This document shows positions 1 to 6,479 of a stretch of DNA of 7,885 bases, in pieces; the first letter of the stretch is position 1; each line of letters begins with the position of its first letter. Made by a program: the position numbers and the translations under genes. The notes below the pieces were generated by a model. That model ran no database searches and was not told where the DNA came from. It saw nothing but the letters and a program-made list of their open reading frames with translations. The DNA comes from Verrucomicrobiota bacterium. GTDB taxonomy: Bacteria > Verrucomicrobiota > Verrucomicrobiia > Chthoniobacterales > UBA10450. The stretch is taken from NCBI GenBank assembly GCA_003219095.1, contig QHPM01000167.1:3715-11599 (forward strand), given 5' to 3'.

Positions 1-129
1 AATCGCCAAAAGCATAATCAGGAGCGCGACAGTACCGGATACGAGATAAACGCGTTTGCGCCCATAACGCCGTTCAAGATGTGTGACACGCTCCCGCATG
101 GCGGTATTAACGTCAGCCAGCGTGCTCAT
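1..129 (-). CDS. N-terminal 43 codons of a probable HlyD/EmrA-like membrane fusion protein (partial)
   Basis: The gene reads leftward from an ATG at 129-127 and runs off the window edge with no stop. Its start overlaps the slyA stop as ATGA, and a GGAG ribosome-binding motif sits about seven bases upstream, which fixes the start. The visible part has a charged cytoplasmic leader of about 28 residues (ending RRYGRKRVY) followed by a hydrophobic segment from about residue 29 (LVSGTVALLIMLLAI). That is the N-in anchor layout of HlyD/EmrA-type periplasmic adaptors, which link an inner-membrane exporter to an outer-membrane channel. A SlyA/MarR regulator followed by an emrA-like gene is a common arrangement, and the four-base overlap implies translational coupling. 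No diagnostic adaptor motif is inside the window, so another single-anchor membrane protein remains possible. The gene is real with high likelihood; the family is inferred. Confidence 0.55.
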   Translation of the reverse strand, partial: MSTLADVNTAMRERVTHLERRYGRKRVYLVSGTVALLIMLLAI

Positions 130-593
130 TTGTGTCTCCGTCTGTTTCCATTTGTGCCGGGCGCGCGATCGATCCGTTCGCGCACATGGTTCAGCACCCG
201 CATGCAAACCTCCATGTCGCGGTTGGGGATATCTTTAATCAACTCGTGACGCAGCTTTAGCGCGGCCGCATTAATTCGATTGATCACGCGCTGGGTCCGA
301 GGTTGCAAATGCACGGTTTTGCATCGGCGATCTCGCGCTGAACTCTTGCGCACGACCCACCCTTCTTTTTCCAGGCGATGAAGCAAACTCACCAGCGTCG
401 GCTCTTCAATGCCAGTGCGTTCCGCAACCTGCGATTGGGTCAGCGGTTCGGGCGCCCGAAAAAGGTGAAGTAAAGTGCGCCACTTTGCCTGGCTCAGGCC
501 CATCGGCTTGAGTCTCTGATCGAGCTTCATCCTCCAGGCCCTGGCGGTACCGCCGAGAAGAGGCCCAAAGGTCTCGGCATCGAATTTTTTCAT
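126..593 (-). CDS. slyA: SlyA/MarR-family winged-helix transcriptional regulator
   Basis: This 155-residue protein has the size and layout of MarR-family dimeric regulators and most resembles the SlyA branch. Residues 15-48 (ARAWRMKLDQRLKP, then SQAKWRTLLHL) form the N-terminal dimerisation and first DNA-binding helices. Residues 52-79 hold the helix-turn-helix (QSQVAERTGIEEPTLVSLL, then LHRLEKEGW). Residues 82-97 form the wing with the family's ARDRR signature, and the remaining helices complete the dimer interface. Family members usually repress or counter-silence efflux and stress genes and are released by phenolic ligands; the ligand here cannot be told. The next gene starts inside its stop codon and looks like a drug-export adaptor, which fits a regulator-plus-pump operon. 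A palindrome matching the SlyA box lies 12 bp before the ATG, so autoregulation is likely. No strong Shine-Dalgarno precedes the start. Family assignment is firm; SlyA orthology is probable. Confidence 0.9.
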   Translation of the reverse strand: MKKFDAETFGPLLGGTARAWRMKLDQRLKPMGLSQAKWRTLLHLFRAPEPLTQSQVAERTGIEEPTLVSLLHRLEKEGWVVRKSSARDRRCKTVHLQPRTQRVINRINAAALKLRHELIKDIPNRDMEVCMRVLNHVRERIDRAPGTNGNRRRHK

Positions 594-605
594 GAGATGC
601 GGAAG

Positions 606-625
606 ATCGTTAGCAGGCTAACGAT
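606..625 (-). promoter_or_regulatory. Perfect palindrome resembling a SlyA box, probable operator of slyA
   Basis: The + strand reads ATCGTTAGCAGGCTAACGAT: two perfectly complementary 9-base arms around a 2-base centre. The core TTAGCAGGCTAA at 610-621 differs by one base from the SlyA box as I know it (TTAGCAAGCTAA). It lies 12 bp upstream of the slyA ATG, where binding would block transcription or clearance. The symmetry and core are seen directly; binding by the adjacent gene product is inferred. Confidence 0.75.
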
Positions 626-657
626 TTCATCTTTAACCAGAGGCCTTTGCCGCTCCT

Positions 658-663
658 TGTCAA
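658..663 (-). promoter_or_regulatory. Possible -35 element for slyA
   Basis: The - strand reads TTGACA exactly, just after the glycosyltransferase stop codon and 33 bases upstream of the palindrome. No good -10 hexamer follows at 16-18 bases; an AT-rich stretch (GGTTAAAGAT) lies at about 19-25 bases. The operator would fall at or just after the expected start point. Weak evidence, since a six-base match can arise by chance. Confidence 0.25.
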
Positions 664-669
664 CCGCGA

Positions 670-2154
670 TCAGCGGGGGGATGGAACAGAAAAAAGAATC
701 GCCTCGTGCTCGCGATAATCGACAATGCGCAAGACCAGTTGGGGCCTGTTCGGCAACCAACGCCTCGTCGTCTGCGCCTCGTTTTCATTGTCGGGCTGCA
801 CCAGGAAAAATTTCGTATCCGGCGGCAGTTGCTCGATCGTGCTGACGTAGCGAATGGGCGCGTGGACATAAAACAAATACGGCTGGTATTTTGGATTGAC
901 GGCGTAGAGCGGAACGCTTGCCGGAATGATGCCGTCGATTTGCCGGGCGTGTTGGCGAACCTTTTCGTGTTTGCGCAAACGCGGGATTGCAATCAGGCCG
1001 TAAGCCAAAAGCACAACGCAACCGATTCCGACGACGATGACGACAATCTTGTTACGCAAACGCGGAGGATACGGTTTGCCGGGGAGCCAACGCGGCCAAT
1101 GCAGATTTTCGTGCGCCAACAATTCGCCGAACCACCATGCGGTTGGACCGAGTGCAGGCATGGCGAACCGCGGCAATGCGCCCGGAATCACATTCACGAG
1201 CACAAACGGCACAGCGATGCCGATCAAAAGCGCAAAATGGCGGCGACGCAATTCCGCTGGCTCATCGAATTGAAGAAGCGCGAGCGGCAACCACGGCAGG
1301 AAATAAACAAGACCGCGTGGAATGTTCATGATCCAGGAAGAAACTTGGAAACCGCTGCCGGAAACCCGGCCGGTGTATTGTCGCGACCAAACCTGCGCGA
1401 CGCGCGCCGAATCCGAGAGCAAAAGCGCCGGCAGCGCCCAGGCCGCGAACATTCCGAACATGATGGCGAGCGCGATGAAATGGTCGCGGGTTGCGAGGAG
1501 TGCAAGCTTGCGATCGCTCCAGAGCAATGCGACCACCGGCCCGTAGAAAAAGAGTAAATGCGGAAGCGGACCTTTCGTCAGCATGGCCAGCCCGAGAAAA
1601 ATTGCCGGCACCAACCATAGCCGCCGACCTGTTTCCTCCGCGCGATAAGCCGCGATCCAAAAAATAAAGGCCAGCGCAGTTAACGAGACGTAGATGGCTT
1701 CAATTTCGATGAGGCGGCCCTTTTCAATGTTCCCGGCGTTAACCAGCCAGATCATCGACGCCAGCAGCGATCCCGTTGTCCCAAGCGCGCGCCGCCCGCG
1801 CGTAACGAAAGTGAGCGCGACCGCCAAAACCGCGAGGGCTGAGGGAAGACGCGCCGTCCATTCGCTGCGAACTCCGCTGAGCTTGAAGGAAGCGGCCACG
1901 ATCCAGTTGACCAGTGGTGGTTTACGAAAGTAGGGCTCGCTTCCAACATGCGGCACAAGGTAATTGCCGGTTTGCAGCATCGTGACTGCCGGTAAAATGC
2001 GCCGGCCTTCTTCCCCGCGAATCTCGAGCGAGCCCAGACCGGGCAGGTAAATTGCCGCCCAGACCAATAGCACGATGTGGGTCCGACGGCGTTGCCACCA
2101 GCGGGCGAGAAAAATCTTTCGCCAGGTTCGCCGTCCGGGTCGTTCAGTTACCAT
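670..2154 (-). CDS. Integral-membrane glycosyltransferase of the ArnT/PMT (GT83/GT39-like) superfamily
   Basis: This 494-residue polytopic membrane protein resembles ArnT-type lipid-linked-sugar transferases, which use polyprenyl-phosphate sugars on the periplasmic face to modify lipid A, glycans or proteins. After a basic start, TM1 spans about 26-41. The first periplasmic loop carries the acidic family motif (RGEEGRR, 46-52), then WLVP-like NYLVPHV (64-70) and YFRKPPLVNW (75-84), the counterpart of the YxEKPPLxYW motif. EWTARLPSAL (98-107) and MLTKGPLP (191-198) are also family hallmarks. Hydrophobic segments recur to about residue 390, with ALPRFAMPALGP (326-337) matching the R(Y/F)xxP region. 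A soluble tail of about 100 residues follows, probably periplasmic. The ATG at 2154 lacks a clear ribosome-binding site, but an in-frame stop 55 bases upstream leaves no earlier start. It is divergent from nusA. Acceptor and sugar are unknown, and true ArnT function is not implied. Confidence 0.85.
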   Translation of the reverse strand: MVTERPGRRTWRKIFLARWWQRRRTHIVLLVWAAIYLPGLGSLEIRGEEGRRILPAVTMLQTGNYLVPHVGSEPYFRKPPLVNWIVAASFKLSGVRSEWTARLPSALAVLAVALTFVTRGRRALGTTGSLLASMIWLVNAGNIEKGRLIEIEAIYVSLTALAFIFWIAAYRAEETGRRLWLVPAIFLGLAMLTKGPLPHLLFFYGPVVALLWSDRKLALLATRDHFIALAIMFGMFAAWALPALLLSDSARVAQVWSRQYTGRVSGSGFQVSSWIMNIPRGLVYFLPWLPLALLQFDEPAELRRRHFALLIGIAVPFVLVNVIPGALPRFAMPALGPTAWWFGELLAHENLHWPRWLPGKPYPPRLRNKIVVIVVGIGCVVLLAYGLIAIPRLRKHEKVRQHARQIDGIIPASVPLYAVNPKYQPYLFYVHAPIRYVSTIEQLPPDTKFFLVQPDNENEAQTTRRWLPNRPQLVLRIVDYREHEAILFSVPSPR

Positions 2155-2163
2155 GGCGAAAGG

Positions 2164-2189
2164 TTGATCGGCAAACGGCGAACGATCAA
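2164..2189. repeat. Short inverted repeat just upstream of the glycosyltransferase start
   Basis: TTGATCG (2164-2170) and CGATCAA (2183-2189) are perfect 7-base inverted arms separated by 12 bases, ending about 10 bases before the - strand ATG at 2154. It could be an operator for the glycosyltransferase or a leader hairpin. No regulator is identified, and a repeat of this length can occur by chance. Confidence 0.35.
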
Positions 2190-2206
2190 GGCGAAGCGGG
2201 CATTTT

Positions 2207-2292
2207 CGTCATCCCGCGCGGAGAAGAGGGATCCCGTTGCGAAACTTTAAGGTAACTTCCTCGGGATCCCTCGACTTACGCTCGAGATGACC
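2207..2292. repeat. REP-like intergenic inverted-repeat element (86 bp)
   Basis: The left arm (2207-2235, starting CGTCATCCCG and ending GAGGGATCCC) pairs with the right arm (2263-2292, starting GGGATCCCTC and ending GAGATGACC) over about 29 positions. There are a handful of mismatches and one single-base bulge around a 27-base centre. The outer GTCATC and inner GAGGGATCCC parts pair perfectly. The theme GTCATC...GAGGGATC resembles dispersed palindromic elements common between genes in soil bacteria. Neither side is followed by a T-run, so it is not a classical terminator. Multi-copy status cannot be shown from one window. Confidence 0.6.
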
Positions 2293-2382
2293 GGCAATGG
2301 GGCGTGCAATAGAGAGTCGAGGCTCTGCGAGAGCGGGCGTTTCCAGACCATGCATTCCCCGGCCCTTCCTCAAGCGGTCATC
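2293..2382. other. Non-coding stretch between the repeat and the nusA promoter
   Basis: I find no supported gene, tRNA or ribosome-binding site here. One small hairpin is visible: GCTCT (2322-2326), loop GCG, AGAGC (2330-2334). Together with the flanking repeat and leader it makes up the 334-bp gap between the divergent glycosyltransferase and nusA genes. Confidence 0.5.
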
Positions 2383-2411
2383 TTGACGAAAAGCCAGAGT
2401 AAATTAAATTA
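2383..2411 (+). promoter_or_regulatory. Probable sigma70-type promoter of the nusA operon
   Basis: TTGACG (2383-2388) lies exactly 17 bases before TAAATT (2406-2411), giving 5/6 and 4/6 matches to the -35 and -10 consensus at optimal spacing, within an AT-rich patch. Transcription would begin near 2418 and leave a leader of about 70 nt. No other gene reads toward nusA in this spacer, so a promoter is required here. Confidence 0.6.
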
Positions 2412-2437
2412 ACTAACTCTAGTCCGCGCGGCGTTGG

Positions 2438-2466
2438 AGTGGGAGCTGGTGTCCCACTCTTTTTTG
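2438..2466 (+). terminator. Intrinsic terminator/attenuator in the nusA leader
   Basis: GAGTGGGA (2438-2445) and TCCCACTC (2453-2460) form a perfect 8-bp stem with a 7-base loop, immediately followed by a run of at least five Ts, the standard intrinsic-terminator design. On the - strand no T-run follows, so it works only toward nusA. It lies between the putative promoter and the nusA ATG, 22 bases before the latter, so it would act as an attenuator and not an end-of-gene terminator. It might instead be a dispersed hairpin that landed here. Confidence 0.6.
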
Positions 2467-2488
2467 TCTCGCGGCTTGAGCTGTTTTT

Positions 2489-3739
2489 ATGAACGCGGAA
2501 TTTATAGCAATGCTGGATTACCTCGAGCGCGAGCGCGGAATTAAGCGCGAGATTTTGCTCGAAGCCGTCTCGAATGCATTGCTGTCCGCCTCCAAGAAAA
2601 GCGTGAGCGCTTCGCGGGAACTGCGCATCGATATTAACCCGAAGACCGGTGAGATTCGCGCCCTCGCCAATTTGATCGTGGCGGACAAGGTGACGAATCC
2701 GCAGGATGAAATTTCGGAAACAGCGGCCCGTCGAATCAAGCCGGACGCGAAAGTAGGCGACATCCTTGAAGCGGAAGTGACGCCAAAGAATTTCGGGCGC
2801 ATCGCTGCGCAAACGGCCAAGCAAGCGATGATGCAGCGCATTCGCCAGGTCGAGAAGGAAATGATTTACGAGGAGTTCAAGGACCGCGCTGGCGAAATCG
2901 TGAGCGGAACGGTGCGCCGTTTCGATCGTTCGGATGTCATTCTCGATCTCGGAAAATTCGAAGCGATCATGCCGCAACGGGAACGGGTTGTTGTAGAAGA
3001 CTACAATGTTGGCGACCGACTACGAGCTTACGTGGTAGCGGTGGACAATGGAATTCGCGGCCCGGAGATCATCGTCTCCCGCAGTCATCCGAATTTTGTG
3101 CGACGTTTGTTCGAGCTCGAGGTGAGCGAGATTGCCGATGGCACGGTCGAGATCCGCGGGATCGCGCGGGAAGCGGGTTATCGGACGAAGATCGCAGTCT
3201 GGAGCGCGAACGAAAAAGTCGATCCCGTCGGCGCATGCGTAGGGATGCGGGGATCGCGGGTAAAAAATATCGTGCGCGAGCTTAACAACGAGAAGGTGGA
3301 CATCATTCGTTGGAGTTCGGACCCAAAGGAATTTGTGCTCGAAGCATTAAAGCCGGCGAAGGTGAAAAATCTGACCTTCGACACCGAAAAGAAGAGTGTG
3401 ACGATCGCGGTGGACGAAGATCAGCTTTCCCTCGCAATTGGAAAGAAAGGTCAGAATGCGCGCCTGACTTCGCGATTAACCGGCTGGGAAATCAACATCC
3501 AAAAGGACACTTCAGCTACCACGGCGGTCGAGCAAAAGGTGGCCCAGGCGGCGCAGGCCTTGTCGGCCGCATTGCCAATCAGCGAAGAACAGGCGACGAC
3601 GCTAGTGAAGTCAGGATTCACCAATCTCGAGGGATTGCGTGACGCCGACGTGCAGGATTTGGTAGATGTTTTGGGAATCGACGAAGCGAAAGCTCGCGAA
3701 ATCCACGAAGCGGTGAAGGAACCGGAACCCGCTCAGTAA
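2489..3739 (+). CDS. nusA: Transcription termination/antitermination factor NusA
   Basis: NusA binds RNA polymerase and nascent RNA and modulates pausing, intrinsic termination and antitermination. At 416 residues it has the full core architecture. The N-terminal polymerase-binding domain spans about 1-130 (IAMLDYLERERGIKREILLEA near the start), the S1 domain about 135-200 (GEIVSGTVRRFDRSDVILDL), KH1 about 205-280 with GACVGMRGSRVKNI (248-261), and KH2 about 285-340 with AIGKKGQNARL (316-326). A linker leads to one C-terminal helix-hairpin-helix unit (about 361-412). It thus has a single C-terminal repeat, unlike the two acidic repeats of E. coli NusA (495 residues). The ATG lacks a strong Shine-Dalgarno. 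It is the first gene of the operon; rimP, its usual predecessor, is missing. The leader holds a promoter and a terminator hairpin, suggesting feedback control. infB follows after 55 bp. Identification is secure. Confidence 0.97.
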   Translation: MNAEFIAMLDYLERERGIKREILLEAVSNALLSASKKSVSASRELRIDINPKTGEIRALANLIVADKVTNPQDEISETAARRIKPDAKVGDILEAEVTPKNFGRIAAQTAKQAMMQRIRQVEKEMIYEEFKDRAGEIVSGTVRRFDRSDVILDLGKFEAIMPQRERVVVEDYNVGDRLRAYVVAVDNGIRGPEIIVSRSHPNFVRRLFELEVSEIADGTVEIRGIAREAGYRTKIAVWSANEKVDPVGACVGMRGSRVKNIVRELNNEKVDIIRWSSDPKEFVLEALKPAKVKNLTFDTEKKSVTIAVDEDQLSLAIGKKGQNARLTSRLTGWEINIQKDTSATTAVEQKVAQAAQALSAALPISEEQATTLVKSGFTNLEGLRDADVQDLVDVLGIDEAKAREIHEAVKEPEPAQ

Positions 3740-3740
3740 T

Positions 3741-3772
3741 CATGGCTCTCCGCTGAGGAGCTCAGGGCCATG
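3741..3772 (+). promoter_or_regulatory. Nested inverted repeat in the nusA-infB spacer
   Basis: Outer arms CATGGC (3741-3746) and GCCATG (3767-3772) are perfectly complementary and enclose an inner hairpin, CTGAG (3753-3757), loop GAG, CTCAG (3761-3765). No T-run follows, so it is not a terminator. It ends 22 bases before the infB ATG and contains a strong GAGGAG motif in its inner stem-loop. It may shape infB translation or mRNA processing; that role is inferred. Confidence 0.45.
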
Positions 3773-3892
3773 AGCAAAAATTTTGAGGAACAAGATGGCA
3801 ACGAAAAGCACGACGAAATCGCCGGCGCGCAAAGCAGCAACGACTGCGCGCAAACCGGTGAAGACTGTTCCTCACAAAGAGACGCCGCTTAA
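3770..3892 (+). CDS. Possible 40-codon ORF overlapping the infB start (speculative)
   Basis: An ATG at 3770 is preceded by GAGGAG (3755-3760) with a 9-base gap, a better ribosome-binding site than that of infB itself. It opens a 40-codon frame, different from infB, ending in TAA at 3890-3892. The peptide would be acidic and hydrophilic ([10 protein letters not shown] at the start), with no recognisable domain. It could be a leader-type ORF that tunes infB translation, or a chance frame over the low-complexity infB N-terminus. I favour chance but list it because of the ribosome-binding site. Confidence 0.15.
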   Translation: MSKNFEEQDGNEKHDEIAGAQSSNDCAQTGEDCSSQRDAA

Positions 3893-6044
3893 AGGTAAAG
3901 AATCGAAAGCAAAGGGCGCGGAAAAACCGGCGCGCGCTACCGCTCCGGCAAAGGAGAAAGACGCGCCCGCGCGGATGCCTGTGGCGCCCCCAGAGAAAAC
4001 CGAGGAAAAACCTAAGCCGGTGAGCAAGGTGGAATCGGTTTCGTTGATCGATAAACCGAAAGCGAAATCCGCAGACGGCGTCCCAAAGGTCAGAACAACA
4101 TTTTTGCCGCCGATTTCGAAACTGATGGCGAAAACCGGCCCGGTCGCGCCGGCCGCGGCGGTTGAATCACCGCCTCCGCCGCCCGCGCCGGTTACCGAAG
4201 CTGCCTCTGTTTCATCAACTGATGGGCAGGCCGCGGAAGTGGCTCCTCCGATCGAGGAAGAACCGAAGAATGTCATCACGATCAAGCCGCCCATTATTGT
4301 GAAAGAGCTGGCGACGCAGCTGGGAGTGAAAAATTTCCAGCTGATTAAGGAGCTGATGGTCGATTTCAACACCTTCGTTAACGCCAACCAGACAATCGAA
4401 CCCGATGTGGCGACAAAGATTGCGGAGCGGCACGGATTCGTTCTGGAAAAAGAGCGCCGTGAAAAAGGCGGCGGCGTTCACAAGGAAGAAAAGGTTATCG
4501 TTGCTCCGCCGCCTCCGGAGCCGGCGAAAGAGGAGGAGCTCAAGCCCCGCGCGCCCATCATTACCTTCATGGGCCATGTCGACCACGGGAAGACGTCGTT
4601 AATGGATGCGATCCGCAAAACCCGGGTAGCCGCGGGCGAAGCGGGTGGGATTACCCAACACATCGGCGCCTATCGCGTGGAATACAAAGGCCAGCCGATT
4701 ACTTTTCTTGATACGCCGGGTCATGCCGCATTCACCGCCATGCGCGCGCGCGGTGCATCGGTCACCGACATCGTGGTGCTGGTGGTGGCAGCCGATGACG
4801 GGTTGATGCCACAAACGATTGAAGCGATCAATCACGCTAAAGCGGCCCCGCACGTCAAAATCCTGGTCGCGATAAACAAAATCGATCTTGCTTCAGCCAA
4901 CATCGATCGGGTGAAGAAGCAACTTCAAGAACGCGAGCTGACGCCGGAAGATTGGGGCGGGGAAACGATTACGGTTTCTGTTTCCGCGACGAAAGGAACC
5001 AACATCGATCAACTTCTCGAGATGATGACACTGCAGGCAGAGGTGATGGAGCTGAAGGCATCGCCGACTGCGAAACCGCGCGGCACTGTGATCGAAGCAC
5101 AAGTGGAAGCGGGCCGCGGACCGACTGCGACCGTCATTGTCCAGATGGGCACCCTGCGAGTAGGCGACGCTTTTATTTGCGGCGATTACAGCGGCAAGGT
5201 GAAATCGTTAATCGATGATCGCGGTCAGCCGGTGAAAGCGGCAGGACCGTCGACGCCGGTGAGAATTCTGGGATTCATTGGATTGCCCAATGCGGGTGAC
5301 GAACTGCTGGTGATGGATTCGGAGCGGGAAGCCAAACAGCTGAGCGAAGAACGGCTGGACTCGAAGCGGGCCGGCAAATTGGCGACACCGCAACGCGCGA
5401 CTCTCGAAACGTTATTGGAAGCGGCCGACGGCAAAAAGGTTTTGCGCATCGTCTTGAAAACCGACGTCCAAGGTTCGTTGGAAGCACTAACGGGTGCGCT
5501 CAATCAAATCGAGAGTAAGAAAGTTGACCTCGAAATTATCCACGCCGGTGTCGGCCCGATCTCGGAAAACGACATTTTGCTCGCGAGCGCGTCCAACGCC
5601 GTCGTTGTTGGTTTCAATGTCAAAGTGGAAAACATGGCAGTAACCGCGGCGAAACACGAAGGCGTGCAGGTCAAACTTTACTCGATTATTTACGAGCTGC
5701 TCGATCAGATCAAAGAAGCGATGGCGGGCTTGCTCGATCCGGAACATCGCGAATCGGTCATTGGCCACGCCGAGGTGAAACAAGTTTTCCAATTAACCAG
5801 AGGAATCGTGGCTGGATGTCTCGTTACCGACGGGCGCATTGCACGGACGGCGCGCGCGCGTGTCCTGCGACGTCGTCAGCCGGTTTACGATGGCGGGCTC
5901 GCGACCTTGCGGCGGTTCCAGGATGACGTCAAAGAGGTGCGCTCGGGACTCGAATGCGGAATTAAGCTGGGAGATTTTAGCGAATACCAGGTGGGCGACA
6001 TTATCGAGTGTTACGTGCTCGAGCAGATCGCGCAGAAGTTGTAA
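3795..6044 (+). CDS. infB: Translation initiation factor IF-2
   Basis: IF2 is the GTPase that brings formylmethionyl-tRNA to the 30S subunit and promotes 50S joining. I place the start at ATG 3795 because GAGG lies six bases upstream; the in-frame TTG at 3783 would overlap that motif. The product is 749 residues. A Lys/Ala/Pro-rich disordered tail fills about 1-160, then an IF2_N helical domain (about 165-218). The GTPase domain carries G1 GHVDHGKT (260-267), G2 GGIT (284-287), G3 DTPGH (306-310), G4 NKID (361-364) and G5 SAT (397-399), all intact. Beta-barrel domain II (about 425-515), domain III (about 545-635) and the fMet-tRNA-binding C2 domain (about 650-749, ending QVGDIIECY then the tail) complete the protein. 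It follows nusA by 55 bp and precedes rbfA by 87 bp, the widely conserved order. Identification is secure. Confidence 0.98.
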   Translation: MATKSTTKSPARKAATTARKPVKTVPHKETPLKGKESKAKGAEKPARATAPAKEKDAPARMPVAPPEKTEEKPKPVSKVESVSLIDKPKAKSADGVPKVRTTFLPPISKLMAKTGPVAPAAAVESPPPPPAPVTEAASVSSTDGQAAEVAPPIEEEPKNVITIKPPIIVKELATQLGVKNFQLIKELMVDFNTFVNANQTIEPDVATKIAERHGFVLEKERREKGGGVHKEEKVIVAPPPPEPAKEEELKPRAPIITFMGHVDHGKTSLMDAIRKTRVAAGEAGGITQHIGAYRVEYKGQPITFLDTPGHAAFTAMRARGASVTDIVVLVVAADDGLMPQTIEAINHAKAAPHVKILVAINKIDLASANIDRVKKQLQERELTPEDWGGETITVSVSATKGTNIDQLLEMMTLQAEVMELKASPTAKPRGTVIEAQVEAGRGPTATVIVQMGTLRVGDAFICGDYSGKVKSLIDDRGQPVKAAGPSTPVRILGFIGLPNAGDELLVMDSEREAKQLSEERLDSKRAGKLATPQRATLETLLEAADGKKVLRIVLKTDVQGSLEALTGALNQIESKKVDLEIIHAGVGPISENDILLASASNAVVVGFNVKVENMAVTAAKHEGVQVKLYSIIYELLDQIKEAMAGLLDPEHRESVIGHAEVKQVFQLTRGIVAGCLVTDGRIARTARARVLRRRQPVYDGGLATLRRFQDDVKEVRSGLECGIKLGDFSEYQVGDIIECYVLEQIAQKL

Positions 6045-6131
6045 CTGAACGTTGAAGGGTAAAGCCGTTGGAGCGTTAAAATCGATCGCTTACCCTTCAT
6101 CGCTTAAACGATTCAACGCTTTAACGAGTTT
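6045..6131. repeat. infB-rbfA spacer built of repeated CGTTRAA-type words and an inverted repeat
   Basis: This 87-bp spacer contains CGTTGAA (6050-6056), CGTTGGA (6066-6072) and CGTTAAA (6074-6080), then inverted TTAAACG (6104-6110), TTCAACG (6112-6118) and TTTAACG (6120-6126). Overlaid on these is a longer inverted pair, TGAAGGGTAAAGC (6053-6065) with GCTTACCCTTCA (6088-6099), complementary except for one extra A. No T-run follows, so it does not look like a terminator. rbfA begins five bases after the last word with no clear ribosome-binding site. Confidence 0.6.
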
Positions 6132-6479
6132 ATGAAACATCGATTATTGCGCGTAAATGAAGTGCTCAAACGCGAGCTCAGTGGAATCATCACGCGCGAA
6201 ATGAAATTCGAGAAGGGCCTGGTGACCATCAATCAGGTGGACGTCACCTCCGATCTGAAAAACGCACATGTCTTCGTCAGTGTCCTTGGGACCGCGGGCG
6301 CGAGCGTAATCAATCAGCTCGAGGCGCATCGCGCCGCCTTGCAATCTGCCCTGGCCAAACACGTGGTTTTGAAATACACCCCTCATCTTGTTTTCCATCT
6401 GGATGATTCGATCGAGCGCGGCGCGCGCGTCATTGAAATCATGCAGGAGATCGATTCGGCCCGCGAAAGCAAAGCGTGA
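6132..6479 (+). CDS. rbfA: 30S ribosome-binding factor RbfA
   Basis: RbfA is a small KH-fold assembly factor that binds the 30S subunit near the 5' end of 16S rRNA and is needed for late subunit maturation and cold growth. The 115-residue length is typical. Visible family features are the N-terminal helix RVNEVLKRELSGII (7-20), the strand VTINQVDVTSDLKNAHVFVSVLG (31-53, with the conserved V-x-V-S-x-D-L pattern), the amphipathic helix carrying HRAALQSALAKHV (66-78), and the terminal strand and helix LVFHLDDSIERGARVIEIM (86-104), where the DDSIE-G segment is a hallmark. Its TGA overlaps the GTG start of the next gene (GTGA), implying translational coupling. No clear Shine-Dalgarno precedes its ATG, and the spacer before it is rich in inverted repeats. 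Identification is secure. Confidence 0.96.
   Translation: MKHRLLRVNEVLKRELSGIITREMKFEKGLVTINQVDVTSDLKNAHVFVSVLGTAGASVINQLEAHRAALQSALAKHVVLKYTPHLVFHLDDSIERGARVIEIMQEIDSARESKA

Noticed and set aside
706..1557. Long open frame of 283 codons on the + strand
   Set aside because: It lies wholly antisense to the glycosyltransferase, is very rich in Arg, Gln and Asn with no domain-like pattern, and is a shadow of a GC-rich gene.
2155..2488. A tRNA gene (as metY before the E. coli nusA operon) or a riboswitch in the spacer
   Set aside because: No T-loop consensus, acceptor stem or known riboswitch core is visible; the structures present are simple hairpins.
2378..2977. 199-codon frame on the - strand over the nusA leader and 5' end
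   Set aside because: It is antisense to secure nusA coding sequence, and its end is only the complement of the leader hairpin; there is no family resemblance.
3783..3794. TTG at 3783 as the infB start
   Set aside because: ATG 3795 has a well-spaced GAGG motif that would be coding if TTG were used; the extra four residues add nothing conserved.
6045..6131. Intrinsic terminator between infB and rbfA
   Set aside because: The stem is not followed by a T-run, and the operon clearly continues downstream.
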